Below are positions 44,836-56,296 of a stretch of DNA of 64,000 bases, piece by piece (within the stretch, counting starts at the first letter, position 1; the number at the start of each line of letters is the position of its first letter). Source of the stretch: Xiphydria camelus (taxonomy: Eukaryota; Arthropoda; Insecta; Hymenoptera; Xiphydriidae); NCBI GenBank assembly GCA_963678675.1, contig OY783193.1, positions 6,751,394-6,815,393 on the forward strand. Direction: 5' to 3'. The position numbers were made by a program, and so were the translations under genes. The notes under the pieces are model-generated. The model searched no databases. It saw nothing but the letters and a program-made list of their open reading frames with translations, and had not been told where the DNA came from.

Positions 44836-45350
44836 CACGCCGAGGAAATAGTTTATTTGTAGTTGATAAATTTTTCTTTGAATATGGCGAAATAAACATT
44901 TTATTGGATCAAGTATACATTGAAAAAAGAATTAATTAGATCTACTGATAATTACTTGCGGGGTCGCAAGTAATTATCATTTTACACCAATTAAATCTTT
45001 TGTCATATCAATTTCATATTTCTTCCTTGCGATCACATACTATTTCACATGGCTGTACCTAAGGAAGAGAGATATCAATTTGATATATTAAAAGATTTCA
45101 TTGATATAAATAAATAATCACTTGCGATCCCGCAAGTAATTTTAAATAAATCCGGCTAATTATTTTTTTCTGTGTAAATATTCATTAATTATTGCGATAT
45201 TTATTTGCCAGAATTAAATCCGTTGGGGTAACCATCTGAGTGAAATAAAGATTTGAATAATTAACATATACTTTCTTACAGTAACGAAATATTTATTTCG
45301 CCGTATTTGGAATTATATTTATTAACTATTAACAAACTGCTTTCACGGTG
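44836..45350 (+). mobile_element. G6: family G MITE interrupted by H
   Basis: Left tip (CACG)CCGAGGAAATAGTTTATT; right tip AACTGCTTTCACGGTG then TA. The interior follows G1, broken at GGATCAAGTA by H and resuming with AATATTCATTAATTATTGCG. Confidence 0.8.
44918..45174. mobile_element. H: TA-type MITE nested in G6
   Basis: Left CATTGAAAAAAGAATTAATT and right GCTAATTATTTTTTTCTGTG pair; TA at 44916-44917 and 45175-45176. The arms carry a conspicuous ACTTGCGGGGTCGCAAGT / ACTTGCGATCCCGCAAGT pair, each half itself nearly palindromic. 257 bp, single copy here. Confidence 0.85.
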
Positions 45351-45352
45351 TA

Positions 45353-48297
45353 AATAGCCTCGGAAGTCGATTCCCTCCCTCATTGTGAAATTTAAACAAA
45401 AATAGCCAGTACGGTGCGCAAGAGTGAGAAGAGTTAGGAAAAACGAAAGTTCGGCTAGGTCAAGAAGATTCGAAGCGCGCGGTGTCGACGGAAGGAGGGG
45501 GTGGAGCGCGAGGTTTATCCCTTATCGTAAAGCAAGTTTAGACGAGATGGGCCGAAGCCAGGCGCTCTGTATTTCCCCAGAGCTCCGCAAAGTCCGTATA
45601 GGAAATCAAGTTAAATTTGTTGAGCCGATAAGGGAGGAAGGAGGAAGGCAGAGAGAGAGAAAGGTATATAGATAGAGGGGTGCGGAGTCGAACGGGACAG
45701 AGGCCGATAACGGGCTCCGGCGCGAGAGAGGAGAGAGGGTGTCTTTATACCTACGCGCGAACTCCAGCGGATACGGAATCTTATCCGTATCTCGGTTGGA
45801 CCGAGAATCCGACCGTGGAGTCGCGGTTGATTCGCCGTTACGAAATTTCTTTCGGGGGCGATCGCACACCTGCTCGCCCGGACGAATGTTACGTTCGAAT
45901 TGCGCCGAGAAATCTCTTCCGGGGAATTATTTCCACCGAATTTTGATTATGTAGCTTTCATGAGAATTCCCCTTTTTTATTCGCTTCCAGAGACTCGCGG
46001 TATTCTCCATTTTTTTCTCGAGCTAACGAAATATTTACGCGATATACAGGTAAAGTCATTTTGTAGGTATATATAAGAATTCGTAATGCTTTTGTATGAA
46101 ATATTTTGGGAAATTTATCGAATGTTGAAAAAGCGTTTACATATAATAGTATCCAATTATTACATCGCTGTGCAATTAATTGCCAAAGGCAAATATTCTC
46201 TTGCTCTGAAAATATAGATCCTACGTATCGATTATGAATTTCTATTTTCAGTAGTTGCGAAATATCGTGATCGCACCGACGATCATTACACACGCTTGTC
46301 GATATAAATATTAATATGAGTAATACAAAAATTCTCAGTGCAATCGCGATTAATTCGTCTCGTTAAAATATATATCTTCCTTGAACTAGAACCGACAACG
46401 AAATATCCATTCGAATCCGTTCCAGGGAATTAGTCCCATCTATTTCTTTTCTCATATTCTCCTCGAAAGACATCGCGGGGCAAGGATCTTCTCAGCGGAG
46501 AACCGCTTCGCTACGAGAGGGGAAAGGAAAAATAGAGAAAACACCTAGGAGCACATAGGGGGACGCGAGTATAGAGGGCGAAGAAGAGGGAGAGAGGGGT
46601 TCGCCAGATCGATGCATTGTAGGTCGTGCGGTTAAAATGGCAGTGTAGCAACTTCCGCGTGAAATGGAAGGAAACATACCGGTCGTGTTCCTTCCCTCGC
46701 ACGAGCGAAACCCGTTTGTACCTCGCCTCTGTTCCCGATGCGGTCCAATTTCCGGTGCATAACAAATTGCAGCGGAATATTTGTTACGGTTAATTAAAAA
46801 CTGCCGGCGGCGGCTCGGAACTGCGGCGTGTCGTTGAAATGCTGCCAAATTTTATTGCGGTCAGGCTCCTCCGCGTGTGCCGAACGTCGGGATATTTACT
46901 CGGGGTCCGTGTTCATTTTCCTATGCAGCTACGTGCGGCTCGAGCCGCGTCGCAGCCGAGTGCACCGAAGTGCACTCCCGATAAAACGCCGATATTTGCA
47001 TAGCTGCGCGATAGCCGGGAATATTCCGGAAGGCGGCTAAGCTCTGCTTAAGCCGCGCGAATGTTTTGAGATTACTCGGGGCATCGCACATAATCCGACG
47101 GACCAGTGCACTCGGCTGCAGTTCCGCGGCGACGTTTCTTGGGCGAAAGAAATTCGGGGCGCGCGAGGGAAACGGTGCATCGGGCTTATCGGTGTTTTAG
47201 ACTCCGCTTTGGGTGATAATGCCGTGCTGAAAAATGTTGATACTAGTCGATCGTTACGAGTTCTTTATTTCCATGTTGGAAAATAGTGTCGTTGGATCGA
47301 TATTTTGAAAGATGTATTGGAAAGTTATCGATTTTATGTATGTGACATTATTTCTTTCTAATACATTTCGGTCTTCCTTTGAGATTGTCTGAATTAATTC
47401 ATAACTTTTGGAATCAGCTTGAACAAATATAAACTGATAACTCGATTATGAATAATTAGTCAATTAATTAATTTTAAATATTTTTATTTTAAGAAGCTTT
47501 CTATCTATACGTCTGCATCCAATTTTGCAATGGATCTATACGGATTCTAATGGTCAGAGAAATCTCTTCACTTCGAACTGAAAAGCCCGGAAAAATCGGA
47601 GAATTTTACTTTCAGATTTATCCATAGCCGTCACGATGGCAGAAAATGCAAGAGAATTATGGTAGAAGCTCTTTTTTTCTCAGTTTCCTCCAAGTTCCGT
47701 ATCTCAATCTATCGATCCATCGCGTTCTGCACTTTTGCAGCGAAGCGAACTCCTAGGTATATACATAACCGCCCCGTTTTCGCGCGTGAAAGAACGTCGG
47801 GATTCGCATGACAATGCGTGCCGGAAGCGTTCGATAATCGCGCTGATTCTTAACTTTATCGAAGGTTCGATCGACGAGAGGGGGAACGAAGTGATGACGA
47901 AGATGGGTGAACGGAAAAGGGAGGAAGGTGAAAGGGACGAGGATAAATTTTAATATGCGATAGAGAGCGAGGAATGGCATCGTGGATGAAGATTTTTTTC
48001 TATCAAAAAAAGAAAGCTGGGGATGATTATTTCTTTCTGCACGGTCGGTATTTCAGTCGTTTGAAAATTTTTCTCGAGCTAGCTGCATATAGTTGCACTC
48101 GAATTGTAGATGGTGTTCTCTAATGAATAGGTATACCCATTGTATCGGAATTTCGTATGTCTACCTTCCCACCTCTTAGAAAATCAAAACGAATTCAAGA
48201 AATTAGAGCCAGAGGAGGAATTAAAACTATACCTGCACAACGAGTACGGTATTTGTTCGAGATCAATTAACGAATGAATCTAGCTATTCAAAATCCA
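45353..48297. other. No gene recognised
   Basis: CpG-rich at 45400-45920 and 46690-47180, AT-rich otherwise. A 14-bp inverted repeat GCAGCCGAGTGCAC lies at about 46953 with its inverse at about 47107, enclosing a stem GCGGCTAAGC/GCTTAAGCCGC. Frames up to 118 codons overlap on both strands. Confidence 0.4.
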
Positions 48298-48525
48298 CAC
48301 TGTAAAAAATTGTATTTTTAATATATTTTTATATAAAGCTTTTTTCCTGTATGTGATTATTAGGTGAAAATTAATATACGCCGTAATTATTAAAATTGAT
48401 ATATTTCCTTCTGAAATTGCCCTTATAAATTTCATAACGGAGGTTATTAATTTTTTAAATCACGTATTAGATAAAAGCTTTATATGCAATATTATATTAA
48501 ACTCAGTAAAAATTTTTTTTACAGT
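48298..48525 (+). mobile_element. A3: family A palindromic MITE
   Basis: Tips CACTGTAAAAAATTG and TTTTTTTTACAGTG; AAAGCTTTTTTCC and GATAAAAGCTTTATATG pair; centre ATTTCATAACGG as in A1 in reverse sense. Aligned with A1 and A2. Confidence 0.85.
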
Positions 48526-48556
48526 GCAGTTGTAGATCCCTTCGCCTCATATCACC

Positions 48557-48761
48557 CCTCAGGCGGAAGAGTTCTATATATTGTATGACTTCTATATTAA
48601 CCATACATGGACTATACAAACATACTATATACGGATTATACAAACATTCCAAAATTCAAACACAGGCCTTATATGGTTAATCTATAAATCATATATAATT
48701 TATATATTACCAAATCCACACATCGACCATATAACAATTGTATTGAACTTCTTCGCCGGGC
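48557..48761. mobile_element. J2: family J MITE
   Basis: Tips CTCAGGCGGAAGAGTT and GAACTTCTTCGCCGGG; interior of TATATGG, ATGGACTATAC and TAATTTATATA motifs as in J1. The TA flanks are no longer evident. Confidence 0.7.
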
Positions 48762-49494
48762 CTCTTCTTCCTCTCACCATTTTTTTACGCGCGATAGGTG
48801 CTTTCTCTCTCGATTTAAAAAAGTATCGAACCTCGAAGCTCTCGTTCGAACGCTTCGCAAAAATTTGATATATTTGCAAAGCTTTCGCGATTAAATTGAA
48901 ATTTCAAAGTGAAGAGATCGAATTGAAATTAGCCGCGACGCGAAGCGAAGAAATCCACTTCTCACGTCGAAGTCTCTCGCAGGCTGTGTTCCTTTCAAGA
49001 ACATGGGACTTACGGTCGCAACCGTACACGCGAATATCCGTCATACTTTAGAATCGCTTAGCTCTCCTCCGCTTCACGGTCGCTCTTCGTGCCGTCGGCG
49101 CAAACTCTTCCTACCCTTTATTTTCTTCGTTTTCTCTCCCACCCACTCTCCACGCTCGATTCTTCGTCAGGCATTGCCGCGACTTTCCTGCTGCGAACCT
49201 AGAGCAGAAATTCTTCCAGATCGCATAACTCCTGCGGCGCATTCGCAACTGCACTGCGAGTTTCTCGCTGAGAATTTTGCGCGTCTGCATCTTCCGCTAA
49301 GTGATTCCACTCTTGGAGAAATAATTTTTCTTCTCCATGAAAAAGTACTTCATCTGGTGGCAAGTGAATTATATTGTTCCGAAATAATTTTGCGGGCGCA
49401 AAAAATATGATTTCGCTTTAAAAATAAATATTCCAAGCTCACGAGAATTCTCTACATCGAGACATTTTTCGCCCCAAACAAGGTAACGTGGCAT

Positions 49495-49590
49495 GTACGG
49501 AAAAAAATAGATCATAGCATTTACAATGTTTGTGGTAAATTTCGGGACAGGGTCAATTTATCATAATAACAAATTACGTTCTTTCGACAT
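49495..49590 (+). mobile_element. M2: left half of a family M MITE
   Basis: GTACGGAAAAAAATAGATCA then AGCATTTACAATGTTTG and GGTAAATTTCGGGACAGGG match the left arm of M1. The right arm is missing. Confidence 0.65.
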
Positions 49591-49872
49591 CCGATCCCAA
49601 TACAATATAATTCCGTATCGATCCACCTCAGCACCATAGCTAATCCCAGCATCGGGTCAACTTCTCGCCAAGACTTTCAGCCACTGTCATTGCACAATCG
49701 CACCAATGCAACACTCCCGAGTCGTTCGGCCAGCGACTGCAAACCTTCCCTCACCTTATCTCTCCCATCTCCCTTGATATCCCCACCGCACCGCTGCCCA
49801 TTTCCCTCGGACGAAAGATTCAAACGAATTTCCCCTCTCGCCAAGCGTAACCGAAGGTACGGAAGTGGAACC

Positions 49873-49895
49873 TCTCTTTCTCTCTCTCTCTCTCT
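49873..49895. repeat. (CT)n microsatellite
   Basis: CT units with one extra T near the left end. Confidence 0.9.
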
Positions 49896-50932
49896 TTTTC
49901 CCTTTCGCGCGCGCTGCCTCCCAAGGACCAAGACCAAGACCAAGCGAAAGCTGCACCGAGCACCGGTTCCATTTGAACCTGGCAGCAGATAATGCCCCGA
50001 TAAAAGTGGAATACAACGCCGTTGCAGTCGGCGTGACGGGAAGTTACTACCACTGTTAGTACCTACCGCCAGTGGCGGCGCTGCCACCACCGTCGTCGTT
50101 GCCACGGGGTGGCTTTAAGTTACTGCCCCGACCTCTGGTAGTCTATGGGCCGTGAAGCCCGAAACGCCGCCATAATGTAACCTTCTTACCAATCCTAGCC
50201 AACCGCGTCGTCGTCTCTGTATATATAGCCCATACAAGAGAAACGGCACTCGGCGTTCACGCGGAAACCCCGCGGGGGAGGGGTAGTGACAGGGGGCCTC
50301 GGCGAGGGTCGGTGGATCCTTGGGGGACCGGGGAACGGGTGGATCTCGAAAGGGTTGTCTGGTTAGTTTTGGTTCTTCTCCTCGGGTAGTTTAATTGGTA
50401 AATTGGCCTTGGCGGATTCGACGAACGTAACGCGGTGGCTCGTACCTGTACAAGTTTAGCTTCCCGTTAGCTATGCTCCGGGCGGGTGTAACGCGGCGAA
50501 ATTAATAGGCTTCTCGCGCAGAAACATTCGCCGGCTCCGTTCGTTCGTTCTCTGCCGCTGGATTTATTCCTCGCCGCGGTGAGACACGACGACGGGAGTC
50601 GCCCGGGTTCGCCTCGAGGCGTTGAAATAAGGAATTTAAGTTCGCTCCACGGCTGCATTTCCTTCCTCGCCGAAAGCTCCGGAAAAGTCTGCCGCTCGAG
50701 GATTTGCGCGCGGAACTAAATTCCATGGTGCAGCTACTGCTGCAGTCGGTGAGCGGAAGATTCTGCATGTAATGTTTGACGGGTTTTGGGATTGATTTCT
50801 TTTTTAATTTGAGCTTTTTTCCTTTAAATAGAAGTCAAATATTTTGAATCCTCGAGAGAAATATTTTTGCTGTCCGAATGTATCCAATTTTTTGAATGGG
50901 AGATTCAAAAAGTCAAAATTTTCAATGCTATG

Positions 50933-51342
50933 CATTGAGAAAAAGATGGGTAGTAGAATCAACCATAATCGCAAGGTTGAATTTTCTTGGTTGCTAGTAC
51001 CATATTTATGATTAAAAAGATTATGAATGCAGTCGAAGTAATTTTTGTTGCATGGTTATAGTAACAACGAGGTTTTGGTTTACGATAACCATGCACCACG
51101 ATTGAATTAGCCATAAAAGTTGATCGATAAAATTACTGTATGGCAGTGTCAACTGTATAAAAAGAGGTTGGGACATGTATCGACCGTGCTGCAAGTTGAC
51201 CTGGTTTGAGCAATTCTGATCCCTTCTTACTGTAACCAGAATCTCACTGTTTCGGACAACTGTAGAATTATGGTTAACGCCAAAATCGACCACAATTTCT
51301 GGTTCAATTACGGTTCTTTTAACCAGATTTTTTTTCAGAGTG
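50933..51342 (+). mobile_element. E1: family E MITE
   Basis: Left CATTGAGAAAAAGATGGGTA, right CCAGATTTTTTTTCAGAGTG then TA. The interior GGTTGAATTTTCTTGGTTGC, GCATGGTTATAGTAACAA and a GCCAAAATCGACCACAAT block match E2. Roughly 410 bp. No significant frame. Confidence 0.85.
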
Positions 51343-51344
51343 TA

Positions 51345-52314
51345 GAAGTAAAGAGAACAAATATTGTTTAGTATTAATATTTTCACTTAAATGAGAAAAA
51401 AAACGATGGTCCTGAGCAATCATTACCGCATTATATAAATCTACAATATCGCAGAAAATGCAGTAATTATTATTTTTCCAGCATAAAGAAACTACCTTCT
51501 TTCTACTGCATTGCACGATAAAATTGACCGTGTCAGTCTCTCCGCGTTTCGCGTGCGAAGTGTAAATATTTAGCAGCTTTCCTTCCGAGAGAATTTCTGA
51601 GAGACACAATGGATTATCCATTCGTTCATCCTTTAGCACGTTCGAGCTGGAAGAATTATTCGATTCTCCGCGCGATTTTCCGGAAGCCCGGGAATAGGAA
51701 ATAGCGAGGGAACGAGCGCGCGCGAGGTAAGGGGGTCGAAGAAGAAGGGAGACGGAAGAAAGGAATGGAAGAGTTCACCGAGAGACTCCTAAATAACTCA
51801 CGGAGTCGCAATGACTCACGAGTTATCGACTCGCCCGCGATGCGTTCTCGAAACTCGGAAGCTGTTTTCACAGTGGAATTTTTCATTCTGCTCTCAGCGA
51901 ATTTGCGTCCCGCTGTGCTGTATTTGGGGTTGGAAGAGCGACATGGAGAGAGAGAGAGAGAGAGAGAGAGGGCCAGTCATGCGGCATAATTTTCAATTAC
52001 AACAGATTATATCGCGCCGAGTCGAGGAGGGTGGGACACGGAAGTGAGGGGGGTGGTCCTCGATGGCGCGACACCCCTATAGACACCCCAATGCGGGAAA
52101 TAGCATCCCCGTAGCGCCCAGGGCGTGACCGGGCTATAAACGGCAGCTTTATGTAAACGCTCAAAAAACGCGTGTAAATAGAAAGGGGTAGAAGCGCGCA
52201 GTTTCCGAGGTCGGTGCAACGGACGTGCTTCGGCTCTCGCGATCGTTTCCTCTTTGTTGCAGCGCCGCGGCTACGTGACGTTCCGATTCAAAATTGAACG
52301 GGACGAAACTGATG
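51345..52314. other. No gene; a GA tract inside
   Basis: A 106-codon minus frame (51319-51639) begins at the E1 edge and matches nothing. (GA)n at 51946-51971. Confidence 0.4.
51946..51971. repeat. (GA)n microsatellite
   Basis: Thirteen uninterrupted GA units. Confidence 0.95.
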
Positions 52315-52681
52315 CACGGAAAAAAAATAGTAGCATTTACAAAGTTTGCCATAAAAAAATAAATAGCAGCATTACGAAGTTCGTAGTAAATTTCGGAACA
52401 GGGAACATTTATTGTTACGATAACTACAATTTTTACTAAAATTGCTATTATTGTTTTTAGTAAAAGTTTTAGTTATCGTAACAATGAATTGGCCTTGCTC
52501 CAAAATTTATCACAAATTTTGTAAATGCTACTATTTAGTTTTTGTATTTTTACCATGTAATTTTACTTGTAGAAGTTGCAAACGTAACTGTAATTTTTAC
52601 TAAAATCGTAATTATCTTAATAATTAATTGGCCTCGTCCCAAGTCTTTGTAAAAATGCTATGATTTACTTTCTTCCATCCG
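52315..52681. mobile_element. M1: family M MITE with repeated arms
   Basis: Left CACGGAAAAAAAATAGTAGC; right end about TACTTTCTTCCATCCG. The arm AGCATTTACAAAGTTTG occurs on the left and inverted as CAAATTTTGTAAATGCT at about 52514 and again, diverged, as CTTTGTAAAAATGCTATG at about 52644. The centre is a hairpin, ATTGTTACGATAACTAC against AGTTATCGTAACAAT. The right arm therefore seems duplicated. Confidence 0.75.
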
Positions 52682-53904
52682 GGATTTGACTCGCGATTCT
52701 CTCCCGGCAGCCCGTTGCACCACTTAAAATATTTCGAAAAGTAAAACTGCATCCTTTGAACGAACTAAGCGTGCAACGTGCGCTGAATTTTAGAGCTTTA
52801 CGTTAATTTAATAAAGTGCACACGTTCAGAGCGCGTATCACCCGAAAAATTGAATTATTCTAATTACAAAGCGTACACACAAAATTGATCCGCAAACTTT
52901 CTATAAAAATTTCGAACTCGAAAGCAGGTTAAATCTTAATAAAATTCCAAATCCTTAGCCTTAACTCGAATTTAACGCGAAACCTCTGACTGTGCGCAAT
53001 CGAAACTGCATCGCACAGTGCAATCGAGACGCGGAGAACGAGAAAACGAGAAGTATTCACGTACGACGATGATAGCGCTTCCGGTAACGTTCCGCGGCGA
53101 GACGATTCGCCGATAACGATCGGTCGAACGATTGCTTCGTTTACGATTGACTCCTAATAACCGTCCCGACGCCGGTAATTAAAAGAAAGATTAGTTTTCT
53201 CCGATGGCTATTACTACATGAGCCTCACCCCGACCCGCCCTTCTCGTTCTAGTCCCCGCTTTTCCCGCTCCTTACTTCTCGTCTTCCCCCCTCGTAGACT
53301 CCTCGCTTCTCCGCACGCTCTCCGAGGGCGGCGGCAGGGAGAGGGAACGCCGTTTTAACGATTGCCGGAATTTAATGAACAAAGCACCGAATGATAATTA
53401 CTCGGGAAATTAATTCGGCCCCGGTTATCCACGTCGTCCATGCAAATAACGCGAGATTAAAGAAAGAGCTCTCTTCACCGCACCTACCCTCCGCTTTTTT
53501 CTCCCACCCTCTCCTTGTCGTACCTCTCATTGTCTCTATATATATACGTTTACATGTATATATATACATAGTGCATCGCTCCTGCAAAGTTCCACGTTAT
53601 TAATTTTTTTTTCTTACGTAGCACCTCTCCCCTAATTCCAGATTCAGCAGCGCGGATCGGGTCGAGAGAAAGGACCCCGCGGTATATACCAGGGTTATCG
53701 AGGAATTTACCGACGCTCTACCCGCACACACCGGAAATCGTCCCTCGCGTAGGAATAACACCGGCGAGGTAATGTCATGCTAAGATCAATTTTGTATTCC
53801 GCGCGTTACCTCAACAGACTCCGGTTTAAGTACGAGCTTTTCGAAATTTCAGTCGACGTCACGATTTCCTCTCTCCTTCTCTCCCTTTCTCTCTCTTGTC
53901 TATA

Positions 53905-53942
<38 letters not shown>

Positions 53943-54384
53943 TATGTTCCATCGCTCAGAGAACGCGTTCCCTCGATGCCATTCGCGAGGATTATGTCAA
54001 GGCGCGAGAGTACCTACCTACGTCGAACGATATTGTGCCGAGAGGGAAGGGAAGGGGGTGATACGAAGGACGAGGGAGAAATTAACGCGTATACGAGGGA
54101 AAAAAAGAGGATGAATTTCCCTTCCTCCTCCGTAGCTGCGATATTTGCGTGGTATTCTCGGGAGAAAGGTCCTTCGTGCGATAGATGGACGTTTTATTGT
54201 CTTCTTCCTGTATACTATGACCTCATGTCGAGTGGTATTTTTGGTAGAGTGTACAATTCAGTCCTTTCTATGGTTCACTTGCTCCAGTTTCCCGTAGGGA
54301 CGCTACCGTATTCTATTTCTACCCTGAACTCTATATAGGAGAGGTGGGTTCGCAATACCGAGAATTGCTGCAATTTCATCTTGC
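52682..54384. other. No gene recognised
   Basis: AT-rich to 53000, then CpG- and pyrimidine-rich (53220-53330). CT tract at 53911-53936. Frames up to 120 codons at 53777-54338 match no family. Confidence 0.4.
53911..53936. repeat. (CT)n microsatellite
   Basis: Thirteen uninterrupted CT units within a longer CT-rich stretch from 53870. Confidence 0.95.
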
Positions 54385-54625
54385 CATACAATCCTTACTT
54401 CGTCGGCGAATTGCAAAACTGCGATTTTGTCCATCCGCCTCGCGTGTCCGACAGCAGTAGTCTCTTGCTGCTATCGCCGTCTGACCAGCGCTAATATTAC
54501 GTAGTACCTACGTACCGAGTCGCCGGTGGAGTAGTAATACACCGCTGCGGTCAGACATGCAAGCGGATGGGACGAGGCTACTGCAGTTTTGTTATTCGCC
54601 TACGGGGCGAAAATCCGTACAGTGT
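54385..54625. mobile_element. X: GC-rich fold-back element
   Basis: TCGGCGAATTGCAAAACTGC pairs with GCAGTTTTGTTATTCGCCTA, TCCATCCGCCTCGCGTG with the inverse of CATGCAAGCGGATGGGA, and GTCTGACCAGCG with CGCTGCGGTCAGAC. The left arm has about 32 extra bases. A third arm-like stretch, GTCTGACTGCAAGCGAGTAT, lies outside at about 54715. Unlike the other MITEs it is not AT-rich. Confidence 0.65.
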
Positions 54626-55393
54626 TGGTAGGATATGTCGTGGTTCGAGATTTCTGAAGTGAACGAATCTTAACTTAAATGGAAATTACGTCCCTCTCGT
54701 CTCGTCTCTACGTACGTCTGACTGCAAGCGAGTATTACTACTGCAACCGCTTCATTACTATACCTAATTAATCATCGGCGAGATACGACACGACTCGGTT
54801 GCTAGTAAATTTGATTGGGTTTGGTTGGGTCGGGTGAGGTGTGCCGAAGGTAGGGAAGAGGTACAACGCGCGAAACGTGACGGAAGGAGTTACAGTTCGC
54901 TCGTTAACGGGGCACGCCGAGAGCGAGTCCGAAAGAGAGAGAGAGAGAGAGAGAAATGAAGAGGGACAGAGAAAGGGATCCAACGTTAAATTTCACGGTG
55001 CCGCGTGTGCTTCTGCCCCGTTCCATCGTCGCTTCCTCCGCAGCTTACTCTATTCCCGACGGAGCAAGAAGAAGTTCGTAAACTTCGGCCTTGCCGGTTT
55101 AAAAGTTCGCGTCCGCACGGAGGACGCGCGGATCGGGCGGAAGAGCGAGGTGGCCGCACTCTGTACTCTCGCGCCGCGCACGTACGGACGCTCTGCCGTT
55201 CCTACGCCGCGATATTATTTCCGGGGCGAATTCAAAAGCGTACATACCGGAAAGGTGGACTCGTAACCCGGGCACGCTCCTGAGTTTTGTATGCGAGAAA
55301 AGTGTATTAAATATGTGGCGGGAAATATTTTTGGTATAGGTCCGGGTTTTAAAGAATCATTCTTGATTAATATTTCTATTATTTCATAATGCA
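54626..55393. other. No gene; GA tract inside
   Basis: The 141-codon plus frame at 54841-55266 includes the GA tract (54934-54954) as an E-R run and shows no family resemblance. Confidence 0.4.
54934..54954. repeat. (GA)n microsatellite
   Basis: GA units followed by AATGAA. Confidence 0.95.
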
Positions 55394-55778
55394 CACTGAG
55401 AGAAAAGTAGGTAGGACAATCAACCATAGTTGCAAGATGGAATTTTCTTAGTTGCTGGTACCATATTTACGATTAAACCGACCATGAATGCAGTTGAAAT
55501 AAATGTTGTCGCACGGTTATGGTAACAATAAGGTTCTAGTTTGAGATATTCATGCATCATGGTTAAATTAACCGTAAAAATAGAATAATAATGTAAAGGA
55601 AAGTTGAGGATATTAATCAACCATGCTGCAGGTCGACCTGGTCGCATCAATTTTAACCTTTTCTTATTGTAATCAAAATCTTACTGCTTAGAAAAACTAT
55701 GAAATCGTGGTTGGCGCCAAAATCGATAACAATTTCTGGTTAAATTATAGTTTCTTCAACTAAATTTTTCTCAGAGTG
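55394..55778 (+). mobile_element. E2: family E MITE
   Basis: CACTGAGAGAAAAGTAGGTA at the left and CTAAATTTTTCTCAGAGTG then TA at the right. It aligns along its length with E1 (GTTGCTGGTACCATATTTAC, GCACGGTTATGGTAACAAT). Confidence 0.85.
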
Positions 55779-55821
55779 TATCACTGTTCTTTTTTTCGCG
55801 AGCCTTGAACGGTTCTTTATA

Positions 55822-56294
55822 CACGGAAAAAACCAGCAATTTGTATTGCTCCATTCAATAGCACTGAGACTCGAGCTCATTTTCAAGAATTTGTACAGAG
55901 GAAGCATTTCTGTTTACTGTTTTAAACAATAGGTACATAGCACAGTCTCTTCTACACAAATTTTTGAAAATGAGCTTGAGTCTCACACTGCTAGAAGTTT
56001 TTAAAAGCTTTCAACACATTTGTGAATTAAATTGACAAAACTAATTCTGAAATTCAAAAACAATTGGGAATTTACGATACATATTGTGATTTTATGATAT
56101 TTTATTGTAATTATACAATATCCATCGTGATTTCCCTATACATTCCTTACGTTTTCGTATCAAATTGTTAGTAGTTTTACCGTACTTTTGTGTTTGTTAA
56201 AAGCTTCCAACGCAATTTGCGAATGCGAAACGGAAATTTTTAACAGTTCCGCGCTACTGGATGGGGTAGTAAAAATTGCCGTTTTTTTTCCGTG
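55822..56294. mobile_element. L1: family L MITE with an inner inverted repeat
   Basis: TA then CACGGAAAAAACCAGCAATT; right AATTGCCGTTTTTTTTCCGTG then TA (56295-56296). Inside, 55861-55925 and about 55935-56005 form a second inverted repeat (GAGCTCATTTTCAAGAATTT against AAATTTTTGAAAATGAGCTT), which recurs in L2. 473 bp. Confidence 0.85.
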
Positions 56295-56296
56295 TA

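Larger units (their letters stand above)
48762..50932. other. No gene; half MITE M2 and a CT tract inside
   Basis: GC-rich from 49690 to 50760. Frames up to 142 codons (49677-50105, minus) overlap shadows on the other strand; several are made of the CT/GA tract. TATATATAGCCC at about 50219 resembles a TATA box but no transcript is evident. Confidence 0.4.

Noticed and set aside
46953..47120. 14-bp perfect inverted repeat GCAGCCGAGTGCAC with an inner stem
   Set aside because: It does not extend beyond 14-15 bp, the loop is about 140 bp, and there is no second copy; it could be chance in a GC-rich block.
49677..50105. 142-codon minus-strand frame
   Set aside because: Its charged segment is the translation of the CT microsatellite.
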